Assembly: GCA_044225795.1 (NCBI GenBank)
Contig: JBGAIF010000001.1
Location: 868,001 to 932,000 of the forward strand
Length of the DNA: 64,000 bases
From: Nemorincola sp044225795
GTDB lineage: Bacteria > Bacteroidota > Bacteroidia > Chitinophagales > Chitinophagaceae
Direction: 5' to 3'
Shown here: in pieces, positions 16,471 to 26,200 of the stretch
How the letters are laid out: every line of letters begins with the position of its first letter
Position numbering within the stretch: the stretch's first letter is position 1
Program-made: the position numbers and the translations under genes
Notes under the pieces: generated by a model
Database searches by the model: none
What the model was told of the DNA's origin: nothing
The model's input: only the letters and a program-made list of their open reading frames with translations

Positions 16471-18873
16471 TTAATTCCTCAAAGGCTTACCTGTGGTGAG
16501 AATACTCTGTATGCGCTCCAGCGTCTTCTTTTGCCCGCAAAGGCTCAGGAACGCCTCTCGCTCCAGGTCCAGCAAGTACTGCTCGCTAACCACGCTTTCC
16601 TGCGAAAGGTCCCCGCCGCACATCACATAAGCTAATTTCTCTGCAATGAATCTGTCATAGTCCGAAATATAATTGCCGCGCCACATGCCGTGTATGCCCG
16701 ACATAAGACCGCCCAGTCCGCCGCGGCCTGATACTTTGATATCATTTCTGGGCGCAGGCTGTGTATAGCCGCGTTCCCACATGGCCAGTACCTGTCGTTT
16801 GGCGTCTGCTATCCGCCTGTCCGGGTTGACAGAGATATGATCGAAGCCCGGCCTGAGCACAAAATTCTCAAACGCCTCATGAGCCGAAGCAGAGACCTTT
16901 GCTGTGCCTACATTGATGAACAACTGCTGCAGGTAGTTGGTAGCAATATCTTCCTTTATGGTGCGGTCACCGGCACGCACGGCCATTTCCTTGGTGCCGC
17001 CACCCCCCGGTATCAGGCCCACGCCCACCTCCACAAGACCAATGTAACTCTCTGCCGCGGCTTGCACAGCATCTGCATGCAGGCACATCTCACAGCCGCC
17101 GCCCAATGTCAGCCCGTGGGGAGCTACTACTACAGGTACACCACTGTAGCGCAGGCGCATGGTAGTGGCCTGGAACTGGCGCACAGCCATATCCAGCTCA
17201 TCAAATTCCTGCTCTGCCGCAAACATGAAGATCAGGCCCACATTTGCGCCTGCGGTGAAGTTGGCGTTGCCATTGGCGATCACCAGCCCCTTATATTTTT
17301 CCTCTGCTATGGCTACTGCTTTCTGTATGCCGGCCAGCTCATCACCACCTATTGTGTTCATCTTTGACGACCAGCGAAGCGCTACCACATCGTCGCCTAT
17401 GTCATACAGCTTGCACGAGTTATTCTTCCACACCACTTGTTCATCCATATGCTCCAGCAGTATGAACGACCCCGCTCCGGGTATAGGCTGATAGCTGCCG
17501 GTGCGCGTATCGTAGTATTTACGCTGCCCGTTCTCGGTTTTGTAGAAAGAAGTACAGCCCCTGGCCAGCATATCTGTTACCCAGGGTGCCGCAACATAGC
17601 CTCCGGCCTTCATTTGCTCCAGCACCTTGCTTATACCCAGGGCATCCCAGCTTTCAAATGCGCCGATCTCCCAGCCAAATCCGGCTTTCAGCGCATCGTC
17701 TATTTTATACAACTCATCGCTGATCTCGGGTATGCGGTGAGAGACATAAGCAAAAAGCAGGTGGTGAAACTTCCTGTAAAATTCTCCGGCCTTATCGGCG
17801 CCGGAATAAAGTATTTGTAGTCGTTTTGCCAGGTCGTCAACAGGTTTTGCCGCTTCTATGGTGGCAAACTTTGTCTTCACCTTTGGAGCATAGTCCATGG
17901 TCTGCAGGTTCAGCGTCAGTATGTCCGACTTACCGTCTGCGCCCTTGGCTTTTTTATAAAATCCCTGTCCTGTTTTATCTCCCAGCCACTTGTTCTCCAC
18001 CATCTTTTCCAGGAATGGCGGAAGCATAAAGATATCTTTGGCCTCATCGTCCGGTACATTCTGCGGCAGTGCCTTCGCTACATGTACAAGGGTGTCCAGT
18101 CCCACCACATCTCCGGTACGGAATGTGGCAGACTTAGGGCGACCCAGTATAGGGCCGGTAAGACTATCTGTTTCATCCACATTCAGGCCCAGGTCCTGCA
18201 TAGTTTTGAATACAGCCATGAAGCCAAATACACCCACTCGGTTGGCTATGAATGCTGGTGTGTCCTTGCAAAGCACAGTTGTTTTGCCGAGGAAGCGCTC
18301 TCCATAGTCCATCAGGAAGCTGATCACTTCAGGCTTTGTGGCAGGGCAGGGTATGATCTCCAGCAACCGCAGGTATCTCGGCGGATTGAAGAAGTGTGTG
18401 CCGCAGAAGTTCTGCCGGAAGTCATCGCTTCGCCCCTCGCTCATCAGGTGAATGGGAATGCCCGATGTGTTACTGGTTATAAGCGTTCCCGGCTTCCGGT
18501 ATTGTTCTATCTGTTCAAATATCTTTTTCTTGATGTCCAGCCGCTCTATCACTACCTCTATGATCCAGTCGCAATCAGCGATCCTCTTCAGGTCATCTTC
18601 TATGTTGCCCGTTCTTATGTTGCCGGCCACAGCTTTCGTATATACCGCCGATGGTTTGCTTTTCAGGGTAGCCTGCAGCGCGTCGTTCACTATGCGGTTG
18701 CGCACTTGCTTATCGCTAAGGGTCAGCCCCTTCTTTGTTTCAGCATCATTGAGCGCGGGCGGCACTATATCCAGCAAAAGCACCTGTACGCCGATACCGG
18801 CAAAATGACAAGCAATACGCGATCCCATCACCCCGCTGCCTATTATGGCTACTTTTCTGATTGTTCTGTTCAT
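16471..18873 (-). CDS. fadN: 3-hydroxyacyl-CoA dehydrogenase / enoyl-CoA hydratase (FadN-like)
   Basis: 800 residues. The N-terminal half is the NAD-binding dehydrogenase: IRKVAIIGSGVMGSRIA (GxGxxG), SNTSGIPI, and FCGTHFFNPPRYLRLLEII. The C-terminal half, from about residue 480, is a crotonase domain with FTAGANVGLIF and LGGGCEMCLHADAVQAAAES, the oxyanion-hole region. This order, dehydrogenase first and hydratase last, is that of Bacillus FadN rather than Escherichia FadB. It catalyses two steps of fatty acid beta-oxidation. In many Bacteroidota a thiolase and acyl-CoA dehydrogenase follow it; neither is adjacent here. Confidence 0.93.
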   Translation of the reverse strand: MNRTIRKVAIIGSGVMGSRIACHFAGIGVQVLLLDIVPPALNDAETKKGLTLSDKQVRNRIVNDALQATLKSKPSAVYTKAVAGNIRTGNIEDDLKRIADCDWIIEVVIERLDIKKKIFEQIEQYRKPGTLITSNTSGIPIHLMSEGRSDDFRQNFCGTHFFNPPRYLRLLEIIPCPATKPEVISFLMDYGERFLGKTTVLCKDTPAFIANRVGVFGFMAVFKTMQDLGLNVDETDSLTGPILGRPKSATFRTGDVVGLDTLVHVAKALPQNVPDDEAKDIFMLPPFLEKMVENKWLGDKTGQGFYKKAKGADGKSDILTLNLQTMDYAPKVKTKFATIEAAKPVDDLAKRLQILYSGADKAGEFYRKFHHLLFAYVSHRIPEISDELYKIDDALKAGFGWEIGAFESWDALGISKVLEQMKAGGYVAAPWVTDMLARGCTSFYKTENGQRKYYDTRTGSYQPIPGAGSFILLEHMDEQVVWKNNSCKLYDIGDDVVALRWSSKMNTIGGDELAGIQKAVAIAEEKYKGLVIANGNANFTAGANVGLIFMFAAEQEFDELDMAVRQFQATTMRLRYSGVPVVVAPHGLTLGGGCEMCLHADAVQAAAESYIGLVEVGVGLIPGGGGTKEMAVRAGDRTIKEDIATNYLQQLFINVGTAKVSASAHEAFENFVLRPGFDHISVNPDRRIADAKRQVLAMWERGYTQPAPRNDIKVSGRGGLGGLMSGIHGMWRGNYISDYDRFIAEKLAYVMCGGDLSQESVVSEQYLLDLEREAFLSLCGQKKTLERIQSILTTGKPLRN

Positions 18874-18902
18874 GATCTCTCTTTAGGCATCACAATTTAT
18901 CG

Positions 18903-18930
18903 AAAAACCCCGATGAAATTCACCGGGGTT
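18903..18930 (-). terminator. Intrinsic terminator after the cytochrome c gene
   Basis: AACCCCG (18906-18912) pairs with CGGGGTT (18924-18930), and on the minus strand the stem is followed by five T. It lies between the cytochrome c stop and the FadN-like start. Confidence 0.65.
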
Positions 18931-18971
18931 GCAATTCTTAACAATAGTTAAAACAGTAATTGATGGTATCG

Positions 18972-19961
18972 CTACTTTGCCGCTACGGAAGGAGTGAATT
19001 TCTCTACAGTATTGTCCATCGCCTTTACGGTGCGCAGGTAAGTATAGATAGCCGTCAGGTCTTCACGTGTCATGTGGCAGTAGCTGGTCCACGGCATCAC
19101 GCTGTTGTAAGCGCCCGCAGGTATGGTGGGCGACTTATAGCCTGAATCTTCGTACGATTTGAATTTATTGATAAAGGCTTCCAGCGTCCAGTTGCCTATA
19201 CCACTGTTGGCATCCGGGGTGATATTGGACGAGCGGACCACCGCACCGCTTGGGAATTTGAACTCTCGACCGCCGCTGAATGCCAGTTCCGGAATGATCT
19301 GGCCGTGGTTATCCTTGGTATGGCATTCTATACAGCCACATGCATTTACCATGTAGGCGCCGTAGGCATTTACATTCGACGGGTCTGGCCGCTTGCCCGG
19401 AGTTGCCTTTTTAGGTATGGTATTCAGAATGACGCTCATCGGGAAGTCTGACTCCGATGGCTTCACCTCATTGCTGATAGATGGCAGCGTGCGCAGGTAG
19501 GCGATGATGCAGTAAATATCTTCTGGGTCCATAGCGCCATAGTGCGAGTAGGGCATGAGCGGGAACAAGGCCTTGCCTTCCTTGGTAACACCTGTAGTGA
19601 TAACGCGGAACAATTCCCCGTCTGTGTAGCGGGAAATGCCTGCCGGTGTTATGTTCTTGGAGATATAGCAACCCGGCATACCCACATTACGGTCAAACAC
19701 CTCTCCGCCCTTGCCATGGCTGCCATCCACCACCGGGCCTGCGAACTTTGTCCAGTCGCGCTCAGAGTGGCAGTTGATGCAGAGGTTTACGTTATTGGCC
19801 AGGTAACGGCCCCGTTCTATTTTTTCCGGGGAGCTTTCCACTTTCAGCGCAGGCGCCGGGCCTACATCGGGCAGCGCTGTCTTTACATAGCCTATAAGGC
19901 AGGATACGATGACTACCAGAATGACAATAATGTAGCCTAGTACTTTGAATACTTTTCTCAT
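18972..19961 (-). CDS. Membrane-anchored di-haem cytochrome c
   Basis: 329 residues. An uncleaved hydrophobic N-terminal helix (residues 8-28) anchors the protein. Two class I cytochrome c domains follow, each with a haem-binding CxxCH: CINCH near residue 60 and CIECH near residue 212. Likely axial methionines sit in the LMPYSHYG and VMPWTSYCH stretches. It would carry electrons in the periplasm between dehydrogenases and terminal oxidases. It starts 43 bases downstream of the DUF4440 gene on the same strand, so the three genes from 20638 down may form an operon. Confidence 0.88.
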   Translation of the reverse strand: MRKVFKVLGYIIVILVVIVSCLIGYVKTALPDVGPAPALKVESSPEKIERGRYLANNVNLCINCHSERDWTKFAGPVVDGSHGKGGEVFDRNVGMPGCYISKNITPAGISRYTDGELFRVITTGVTKEGKALFPLMPYSHYGAMDPEDIYCIIAYLRTLPSISNEVKPSESDFPMSVILNTIPKKATPGKRPDPSNVNAYGAYMVNACGCIECHTKDNHGQIIPELAFSGGREFKFPSGAVVRSSNITPDANSGIGNWTLEAFINKFKSYEDSGYKSPTIPAGAYNSVMPWTSYCHMTREDLTAIYTYLRTVKAMDNTVEKFTPSVAAK

Positions 19962-20003
19962 TGTTGGGTGGTTTTATGTGTAAGAGAATTACTAATGTAC
20001 TGT

Positions 20004-20432
20004 CTAACTGCTATGGTCGCATATGATCGTCCAGTGGCCCTTGATCTTTCTGAGTAATAAGGTGTAGGAGCCGCCCACATCGCCCGCGCTGCGTTTCAGG
20101 TCCCACCTGCCTACGATGAAGTAGTAATCGGCTGACAATTTTTTCATACTCGTCACCACAGAGGTCAGTTGTCCCATGTGTGCCGCATCCGGATAGGATT
20201 CTTTATACTTGGCCAGTGTGGCCGCATAGCCATATCTCGGCCCTTTAGAACCAATGAACAGCAGGCTGTCGCTTTCCCAGTAGCCATTCATATAGCCTTC
20301 TATATTGCCCTTGTTCCACTCGGTCACCTGTGCTGCCAGCAGTTGTCTTATAGCCTGTTCATCCCTGTTCTGGGCCATGGCCGGTATCACTGCCCAAAGG
20401 CATATGGCCCACAGCACTGCTATCCTCACCAT
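20004..20432 (-). CDS. Exported DUF4440 / SnoaL-like protein
   Basis: 142 residues with a signal peptide (IAVLWAICLWAVIPAMA, cut before QNRD). The mature part is an NTF2-like alpha+beta barrel of the DUF4440 type: DEQAIRQLLAAQVTEWNKGN, then GYWESDSLLFIGSKGP, ending in a beta-rich GSYTLLLRKIKGHWTIICDH. The family is large and mostly uncharacterised; a ligand-binding or enzyme role is possible. It overlaps the upstream 70-residue gene by 7 bases, indicating translational coupling. Confidence 0.8.
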   Translation of the reverse strand: MVRIAVLWAICLWAVIPAMAQNRDEQAIRQLLAAQVTEWNKGNIEGYMNGYWESDSLLFIGSKGPRYGYAATLAKYKESYPDAAHMGQLTSVVTSMKKLSADYYFIVGRWDLKRSAGDVGGSYTLLLRKIKGHWTIICDHSS

Positions 20433-20638
20433 AGATCTTTACGTGTAGCCGAGTAAACCAATAAGGCCGCTATTGCCATCAGTATAGCTGCCACTATCAT
20501 ATAAAACCCCCATATGCGTGCTCTACCCTTGTTGAGATATACGAGCAGTATGCCGCACATAAGGCACAAGGCGGTGAGATACCCGAGTATGAGCACTCCG
20601 TTCAGTAACCCGGTACCATCGCTGTTGAGGTTATACAT
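20426..20638 (-). CDS. Small two-helix membrane protein
   Basis: 70 residues: a short polar N terminus, helix 1 (about residues 11-33), a basic loop (NKGRARIW), helix 2 (about 43-62) and a charged tail ending in DLW. It overlaps the start of the DUF4440 gene by 7 bases, which supports it as a real coding sequence. I do not recognise the family. Confidence 0.6.
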   Translation of the reverse strand: MYNLNSDGTGLLNGVLILGYLTALCLMCGILLVYLNKGRARIWGFYMIVAAILMAIAALLVYSATRKDLW

Positions 20639-20744
20639 AATAGAATGTTGTGTCTCAAAAATAATAAATAAATGATTTTTTAAAAGCTTTTTAAGATTTG
20701 GCTTTACCCGCCGTATTTAACAATGCTATGGCAGGAATATTTCG

Positions 20745-20752
20745 TAAATTTG
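20745..20752 (+). promoter_or_regulatory. -7 element (TAAATTTG) of the ssrA promoter
   Basis: A TAnnTTTG match 20 bases before the mature 5' end of tmRNA. A clear TTG at -33 is not visible. Confidence 0.5.
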
Positions 20753-20772
20753 CATACTCTGTGACCAAAACC

Positions 20773-21138
20773 GGGGCCGACTGGTTTTGACAGCATAAGG
20801 CAGGGTCTGTAAGCATGTCGTGCGTTGTGTAATTAGCACGTTAATCTGAATGCTCAAAATCTATACGGCGAATATTCTTACGCCATGGCTGCTTAATCAG
20901 AGATTAGGCACCCTTTATAGCCGCCGGGAAGGTTGCCTGCTACCATCCCCGCCGCCGAATCAAAAAAAACGCGGGATAGGCTCATGTTTTTCGCGCGCAT
21001 GAGATGAAAATCAAAGCGGATAGGGAGGAGGTAGGTTTGTCCTGGTCCGGCCGGCTCCCGAAATCCAATCCGGGAATAAACATGTAGAAAGCTTATCGGG
21101 CATATGTTTGGACGCGGGTTCGAATCCCGCCGGCTCCA
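20773..21138 (+). ncRNA. ssrA: Transfer-messenger RNA
   Basis: 366 nt. The 5' end GGGGCCGACTGGTTTTGAC and the 3' end with a T arm (GGTTCGAATCC) and CGGCTCCA pair into a tRNA-Ala-like acceptor stem (GGGGCCG with CGGCTCC, one G-U). The tag frame at 20867-20896 reads GEYSYAMAA then TAA, close to the GENNYALAA-type tags of other Bacteroidota. tmRNA with SmpB frees stalled ribosomes. The last 13 bases fall inside the repeat that bounds the mobile element, so integration rebuilt the 3' end from element DNA without changing the product. Confidence 0.97.
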
Positions 21139-21245
21139 CTTAGTACAGTATCAAAAGATGTCAAAAGCTCTGAAACCGTTGGTATCAGGGCTTTTTTCAT
21201 TTTAGCTATGTATCAAAACTTTCAAATTTTCACAAACATCAGGTG
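21126..21245 (+). repeat. Left attachment repeat (attL)
   Basis: 120-bp copy of the direct repeat. It begins with the last 13 bases of ssrA (CCCGCCGGCTCCA), includes the ssrA terminator hairpin, and ends at CAGGTG. Compared with the right copy it has three substitutions and one single-base insertion. The identical core next to the tRNA-like end is the likely crossover site. Confidence 0.88.
21163..21197 (+). terminator. ssrA terminator inside attL
   Basis: AAAAGCTCTGA (21163-21173) pairs with TCAGGGCTTTT (21185-21195, one G-U), followed by T residues. Being inside the repeat, it is also supplied by the element on insertion. Confidence 0.8.
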
Positions 21246-21249
21246 CGTA

Positions 21250-21289
21250 TTAGGTGCGTCAAACAAAAAAATAACTTTGACGCACCTAA
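21250..21289. repeat. 14-bp inverted repeat beside the integrase gene
   Basis: TTAGGTGCGTCAAA (21250-21263) and its exact complement (21276-21289), with a 12-base A-rich spacer. A further AGGTGCGT copy lies at 21241-21248, directly after attL. The cluster of three AGGTGCGT sites between the crossover region and the integrase gene looks like integrase arm-type or operator sites. Confidence 0.6.
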
Positions 21290-21385
21290 ACCTTCACAAC
21301 TCATTGATTGTGAACCTGTTTAGCAGCTAAACATCTTGTTTGCGAAAGACTACAGGACGAATTTTGTAACCGTAAAACTGTAGTT

Positions 21386-22630
21386 ATGATACTGAAAAGT
21401 TTTTCTATCCTTTTCTTCCTGAAGAAACCCAAAGGATATTCCACTGGCGAAATACTGATATGTATGCGCATCACTGTAAATGGCGAACGCAAGGAAATTG
21501 GCACCAAACATTACTGTGAGCCGGAACGCTGGAACAGCCAAACCCAAAGGGCTAAAGGCACTAATGAAAAGAGCAAAACTCTAAATGCTCATCTTGACCT
21601 GCTTGAAAGGAATGTCCATGAGGCACGGCTAAAACTACAAGAGAGTAACAAAGCTGTTACCGCAGACAATATTATCAAAATTCTGACAGGCCAAGAGGAA
21701 AAACCCCGTATGCTCTTAGAAGTATTTCAACAGCACAATGACAAACTAACTGCGTTGGAAAACGTGGAATATGCATCTGCTACAGTAAAGAGATATACCA
21801 CTGCGCTAGGACATACCCGTGAATATATTCTATGGAAGTATGGTCAACCGGACATCGAAATTAAAACCCTGTCTTTCGACTTCGTAAGTGATATGGAGTT
21901 TTGGTTTAAGAGTGTGCGGAGATGTAATCATAACAGCACAATTAAGTACATCAGCAATTTGCGAAAGATTGTAACCTTCTGCCTTAAAAGTGGGTGGATT
22001 CCCAAAGACCCATTCTTTGGATTTAAGATGTCCAAGAAAGAAGTAGTAAGAGAATACCTTAGGGAAGACGAATTGCTTACGTTAGCCAACAAACAGTTTG
22101 CAATAGATCGCCTGAGCCAGGTAAAAGACATCTTCCTATTCTGTTGCTACACAGGATTGGCATTTATTGATGTTTTCCAACTTAGCCGAGATTGTATAGT
22201 AAAAGGAGTGGACAACAATAAATGGATTTTCACCTCAAGGCAGAAAACGGAAACACCGACAAGAATTCCTCTCCTGCCACAGGCATTAGTCATTTTGGAT
22301 AAATACAAGAATCACCCGAAGTGCATTAATGCGAATAAGGTTCTTCCGGTTCTCAGCAATCAGAAAATGAACTCATATTTGAAAGAAATCGCCGATTTAT
22401 GTGGGATAGCAAAAACTTTAACATTTCACATAGCGAGGCATACTTTCGCTACAACAGTCACACTAAATAATGATGTGCCGATTGAGAGCGTAAGTAAGAT
22501 GTTAGGTCATAAGAGCATTAAAATGACTCAACATTATGCGAAAATCATAGACAAAAAGGTGAGCGCAGACATGCTGACATTGAGCGCACGACTGAGTGCA
22601 GCACAAGTCAGTCAGGCGGTAATTTCTTAG
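21386..22630 (+). CDS. int: Tyrosine-recombinase integrase of the element
   Basis: 414 residues. The N-terminal 100 residues are an arm-binding domain (KKPKGYSTGEILICMRITVNG then KEIGTKHYCEPERWN), followed by a SAM-like core-binding domain (about 110-205) and the catalytic domain. The catalytic block HIARHTFATTV (HxxR), LGHKSIKMTQHYAKI (H and the nucleophilic Tyr) and a beta-hairpin Lys are present. The expected first arginine is missing: the motif reads TGLAFIDV. Loss or change of this Arg is known in Bacteroides IntDOT-type integrases. It lies 141 bases past attL, reading into the element, and should recombine the ssrA site. Confidence 0.93.
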   Translation: MILKSFSILFFLKKPKGYSTGEILICMRITVNGERKEIGTKHYCEPERWNSQTQRAKGTNEKSKTLNAHLDLLERNVHEARLKLQESNKAVTADNIIKILTGQEEKPRMLLEVFQQHNDKLTALENVEYASATVKRYTTALGHTREYILWKYGQPDIEIKTLSFDFVSDMEFWFKSVRRCNHNSTIKYISNLRKIVTFCLKSGWIPKDPFFGFKMSKKEVVREYLREDELLTLANKQFAIDRLSQVKDIFLFCCYTGLAFIDVFQLSRDCIVKGVDNNKWIFTSRQKTETPTRIPLLPQALVILDKYKNHPKCINANKVLPVLSNQKMNSYLKEIADLCGIAKTLTFHIARHTFATTVTLNNDVPIESVSKMLGHKSIKMTQHYAKIIDKKVSADMLTLSARLSAAQVSQAVIS

Positions 22631-22698
22631 CGGGGAAGGTTTCTTATCGCCCAAAAACATCAATTGCATTCTCTAAATGTGTATTTTTGAAATGCACA

Positions 22699-23019
22699 AT
22701 GCGATTGACGGCTTCCATATTGGCCCTGCTCATTCTTATTTTGAGTGTCCTGCCATGCGCAGACAGTGATGATGTGTCATATTCCGAAACAAGAATATCA
22801 GCAAACGTACCGGCATCAAACAGTGAGGGTAACACCCACCGAGATTTATGCTCTCCGTTTTGTCATTGTTCCTGCTGCGCCAGCCCTATTGTAATAACAC
22901 CTAAAATAGTATTTTTTGAAACTGTCGAGTTCGCAACACGTCTCACTCATGTTTCCCATGTCCAAAGCAAAGTAATGAAGATATCGTTTGATATCTGGCA
23001 ACCTCCCCAGCTTGCCTAG
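22699..23019 (+). CDS. DUF6660-like Cys/His-rich exported protein
   Basis: 106 residues from the ATG at 22699. A hydrophobic leader (LTASILALLILILSVLPC) is followed by an acidic stretch and a metal-binding-looking cluster LCSPFCHCSCCASPI with six cysteines and a histidine. Similar short proteins are commonly placed before CusA/CzcA pumps in Bacteroidota, and I assign DUF6660 from that resemblance. It may bind metal in the periplasm or signal for the pump. A TATTTTTG box at 22682-22689 could be the promoter, giving an almost leaderless message. Confidence 0.65.
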   Translation: MRLTASILALLILILSVLPCADSDDVSYSETRISANVPASNSEGNTHRDLCSPFCHCSCCASPIVITPKIVFFETVEFATRLTHVSHVQSKVMKISFDIWQPPQLA

Positions 23020-23085
23020 TTTTCCTATGTCTTACTTTTTGTTTTGTTGAAACAGGACTCCTGTTTCAGTTTTTATCATTTACTT

Positions 23086-23241
23086 ATGGTCACCAAAAAA
23101 GGCAAAGGGTCAAAAGCCCCCAAACCTCTGTTGTACAGGGTTATCCGCTCTATTCTAATTGGCGTGATGTCAGTTCTAATGATCTGCGCCATTATCGAAC
23201 GGTTAATGCACTACTACCATCATTTGGTGTCCAGTCATTAA
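23086..23241 (+). CDS. Small single-helix protein of the metal cassette
   Basis: 51 residues from the ATG at 23086 (an upstream in-frame TTG exists at 23044). A basic N terminus (VTKKGKGSKAPKP) precedes one membrane helix (about residues 21-41) and a His-containing tail (RLMHYYHHL). It lies 10 bases before the CusA-type gene. Its size and place suggest a small accessory subunit, but I know of no described counterpart. Confidence 0.5.
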   Translation: MVTKKGKGSKAPKPLLYRVIRSILIGVMSVLMICAIIERLMHYYHHLVSSH

Positions 23242-23251
23242 TTCCTGAAAA

Positions 23252-26200
23252 ATGCTAAATAAAATCATTTCTTTTTCCATAAAGAATAAACTTGCTATTG
23301 GCCTACTAACGCTAATGCTAATTGTCTGGGGGGTCTATTCTCTTTCTAAATTACCAGTTGATGCGGTGCCAGACATTACCAACAATCAGGTGCAAATAAT
23401 TACCAATGCACCCACACTTGCCAGTCAGGAAGTCGAGCAATTTGTAACATATCCGATAGAACAAAGCTTAGCTAACCTTCCTGATCTCGAAGAAATACGC
23501 TCAATTTCACGCTTTGGTCTCTCAGTTGTAACGATTGTTTTCGATGACAAGGTGGATATATATTTCGCCCGTCAACTGATTAATGAACGGCTCAAAGAAG
23601 CTGAAAGCAAAATACCAAATGGTTTGGGCAAGCCTGAACTAGCCCCTGTATCAACTGGTCTAGGTGAAATCTACCAGTACATTATTCATCCAAAGAAAGG
23701 TGCAGAAAGCAAATACTCTGCATTGGATTTGCGAACAATGCAGGATTGGATAGTGGCTCGTCAGCTCTACGGCACCCCAGGTGTAGCGGAGGTGAATTCA
23801 TTCGGTGGGCTACTCAAGCAATATGAAGTAGCAATTGACCCAAATCGCCTAAAAGCAATGAATGTAACCATTGCTGAGTTGATTGATGCGTTGGAGAAAA
23901 ATAACGAAAACACTGGTGGTGCGTACATCGACAAGAAACCTAACGCATATTTCATTCGAGGCATCGGGCTTGTTACTACTCTTGAGGACATCGGCAACAT
24001 TGTCGTCAAAAATGTGAATGGCGTACCAATTCTCATTCGCCATGTAGCTACGCCGAGAATCGGTAGCGCAATTCGATATGGTGCCATGACTCGCAACGGT
24101 GAAGGTGAGGTGGTAGGTGGCATTGTCATGATGCTTAAAGGCTCTAACAGTGCAGAAGTAGTTGAGCGTGTAAAAAAGAAAATGCTCACCATCAAATCAT
24201 CCCTTCCGGCAGATATTGAAATTGAAGCATTTGTAGACAGAACAAATCTCGTTAACCGCGCGATACATACGGTTCAGAAAAACCTCATTGAGGGTGCTCT
24301 CATCGTTATTTTCGTACTTGTTATCTTCCTCGGCAATCTTCGAGCTGGTTTAGTTGTCGCATCGGCAATTCCACTTTCATTACTGTTTGCTTTGGGGCTG
24401 ATGAATGTCTTTGGTGTCAGCGCTAACCTCATGTCACTTGGGGCAATAGATTTTGGGCTTATTGTCGATGGGGCGGTCATTATTGTCGAGGCAACAATGC
24501 ATCATCTTGCCCTTAGACAGGAGAAACGAGTCACGCAATTAGAAATGGATAATGAAGTATTGAGTTCCGCATCAAAAATGATGAACTCTGCGGCATTTGG
24601 TCAAATCATTATTCTTATCGTGTATATCCCAATTCTCTCTTTGGTTGGCATAGAGGGTAAGATGTTTCGCCCGATGGCACAAACGGTAGGGTTCGCAATT
24701 CTTGGAGCGCTGTTACTATCCCTCACATACATTCCAATGATGTGTGCCCTCGTGCTGCCTAAAAACATATCTCATAAGCAAAGCTTCTCAGACAAAATGA
24801 TGGAGTTCTTGCAAAGAAAATATACTCCGCTTTTACAGGGAGCAATACGGTTCAAATATGTATGTGTAGGTATTGCGGGAGTTCTGCTTGTTATTTCAAT
24901 CATCGCATTTACAAGAATGGGAGGCGAATTCTTACCACAACTCCAAGAGGGAGACTATGCTTTTCACTGCATCCTCCCGCAAGGTGCTTCCTTATCGCAA
25001 AGCATTGAAACATCTATGCAGGCTGAGCGGATTATTAAATCCTTCCCCGAAGTAAAACAGGTTGTTGGAAAAACCGGAAGTGCCGAGATACCAACTGACC
25101 CAATGCCTCCTGAAGCATCGGACTTAATTATTGTACTGAAGGACAAAAAGGAATGGACTACCACACAAGACTATGATGATTTAGCAAAGAGGATGATAGA
25201 GAAACTGGAAGCGATACCAGGTGTCTTTTTTGAAGCAAACCAACCGATTCAAATGAGGTTTAATGAACTAATGACGGGTGTACGGCAAGATGTGGCCATA
25301 AAAATATTTGGCGAGAACATCGAAACACTTGCGTCACTTGCGGAAGATGTGAGCAAGATCGTTCAATCAGTAAAAGGTACTACTGACCCGCAAGTGGAAC
25401 GGACTCAGGGGTTACCACAAATAACGGTTGAGTATAACCGTACTCAAATAGCAGCATATGGTCTCAATATCACTGATGTTAACCGAGTACTCACCGCTGC
25501 ATTTGCAGGCTCTTCTACTGGCGTGGTATTCGAGAACGAACGCAAGTTTGATTTGGTTGTTCGTATGGATTCGGCTCACAGAACCTCAATTGAAGATGTG
25601 GCTAACTTATACATTCCCATCAAAGACGGCAATCAGGTACCGCTAAGTCAGGTTGCCAAAGTATCATTCAAAGAAGGCCCAGCGCAGATAAGTAGAGAGG
25701 AGGCTAAACGTAGGATTGTTATTGGGTTCAACGTAAAGGGGCGTGATGTACAGAGTGTAGTTAAAGATATTCAAGCGAAGCTTGCCTCATACAAACTACC
25801 GAGCGGCTATTATCTGACATACGGGGGAACTTTTGAGAATTTAGAACGTGCATCAGCACGGTTACAGATTGCCGTACCAATAGCGCTCTTTCTCATTTTC
25901 GCAATGCTCTACTTCACATTCAAATCGTTGAAGCAGGCCGCACTCATCTTCACTGCAATTCCAATGTCAGCCATTGGCGGTGTGTTTACGCTGTTATTGC
26001 GTGGGATGCCCTTCTCTATCTCCGCGGGAGTTGGATTTATTGCTCTTTTCGGAGTAGCTGTCTTAAATGGCATTGTACTGATTGGAACCTTTAACGAGTT
26101 GGCGAAAGAAGGTATAGATGATGTTGTACAGCGTGTACTTATCGGTGCAAAGATGCGGTTGCGTCCTGTACTTATGACAGCCACTGTTGCGTCTCTTGGT

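Noticed and set aside
18082..18951. Plus-strand open frame opposite the FadN-like gene
   Set aside because: Antisense to conserved dehydrogenase motifs and without any domain signature; it also runs past the start of the real gene.
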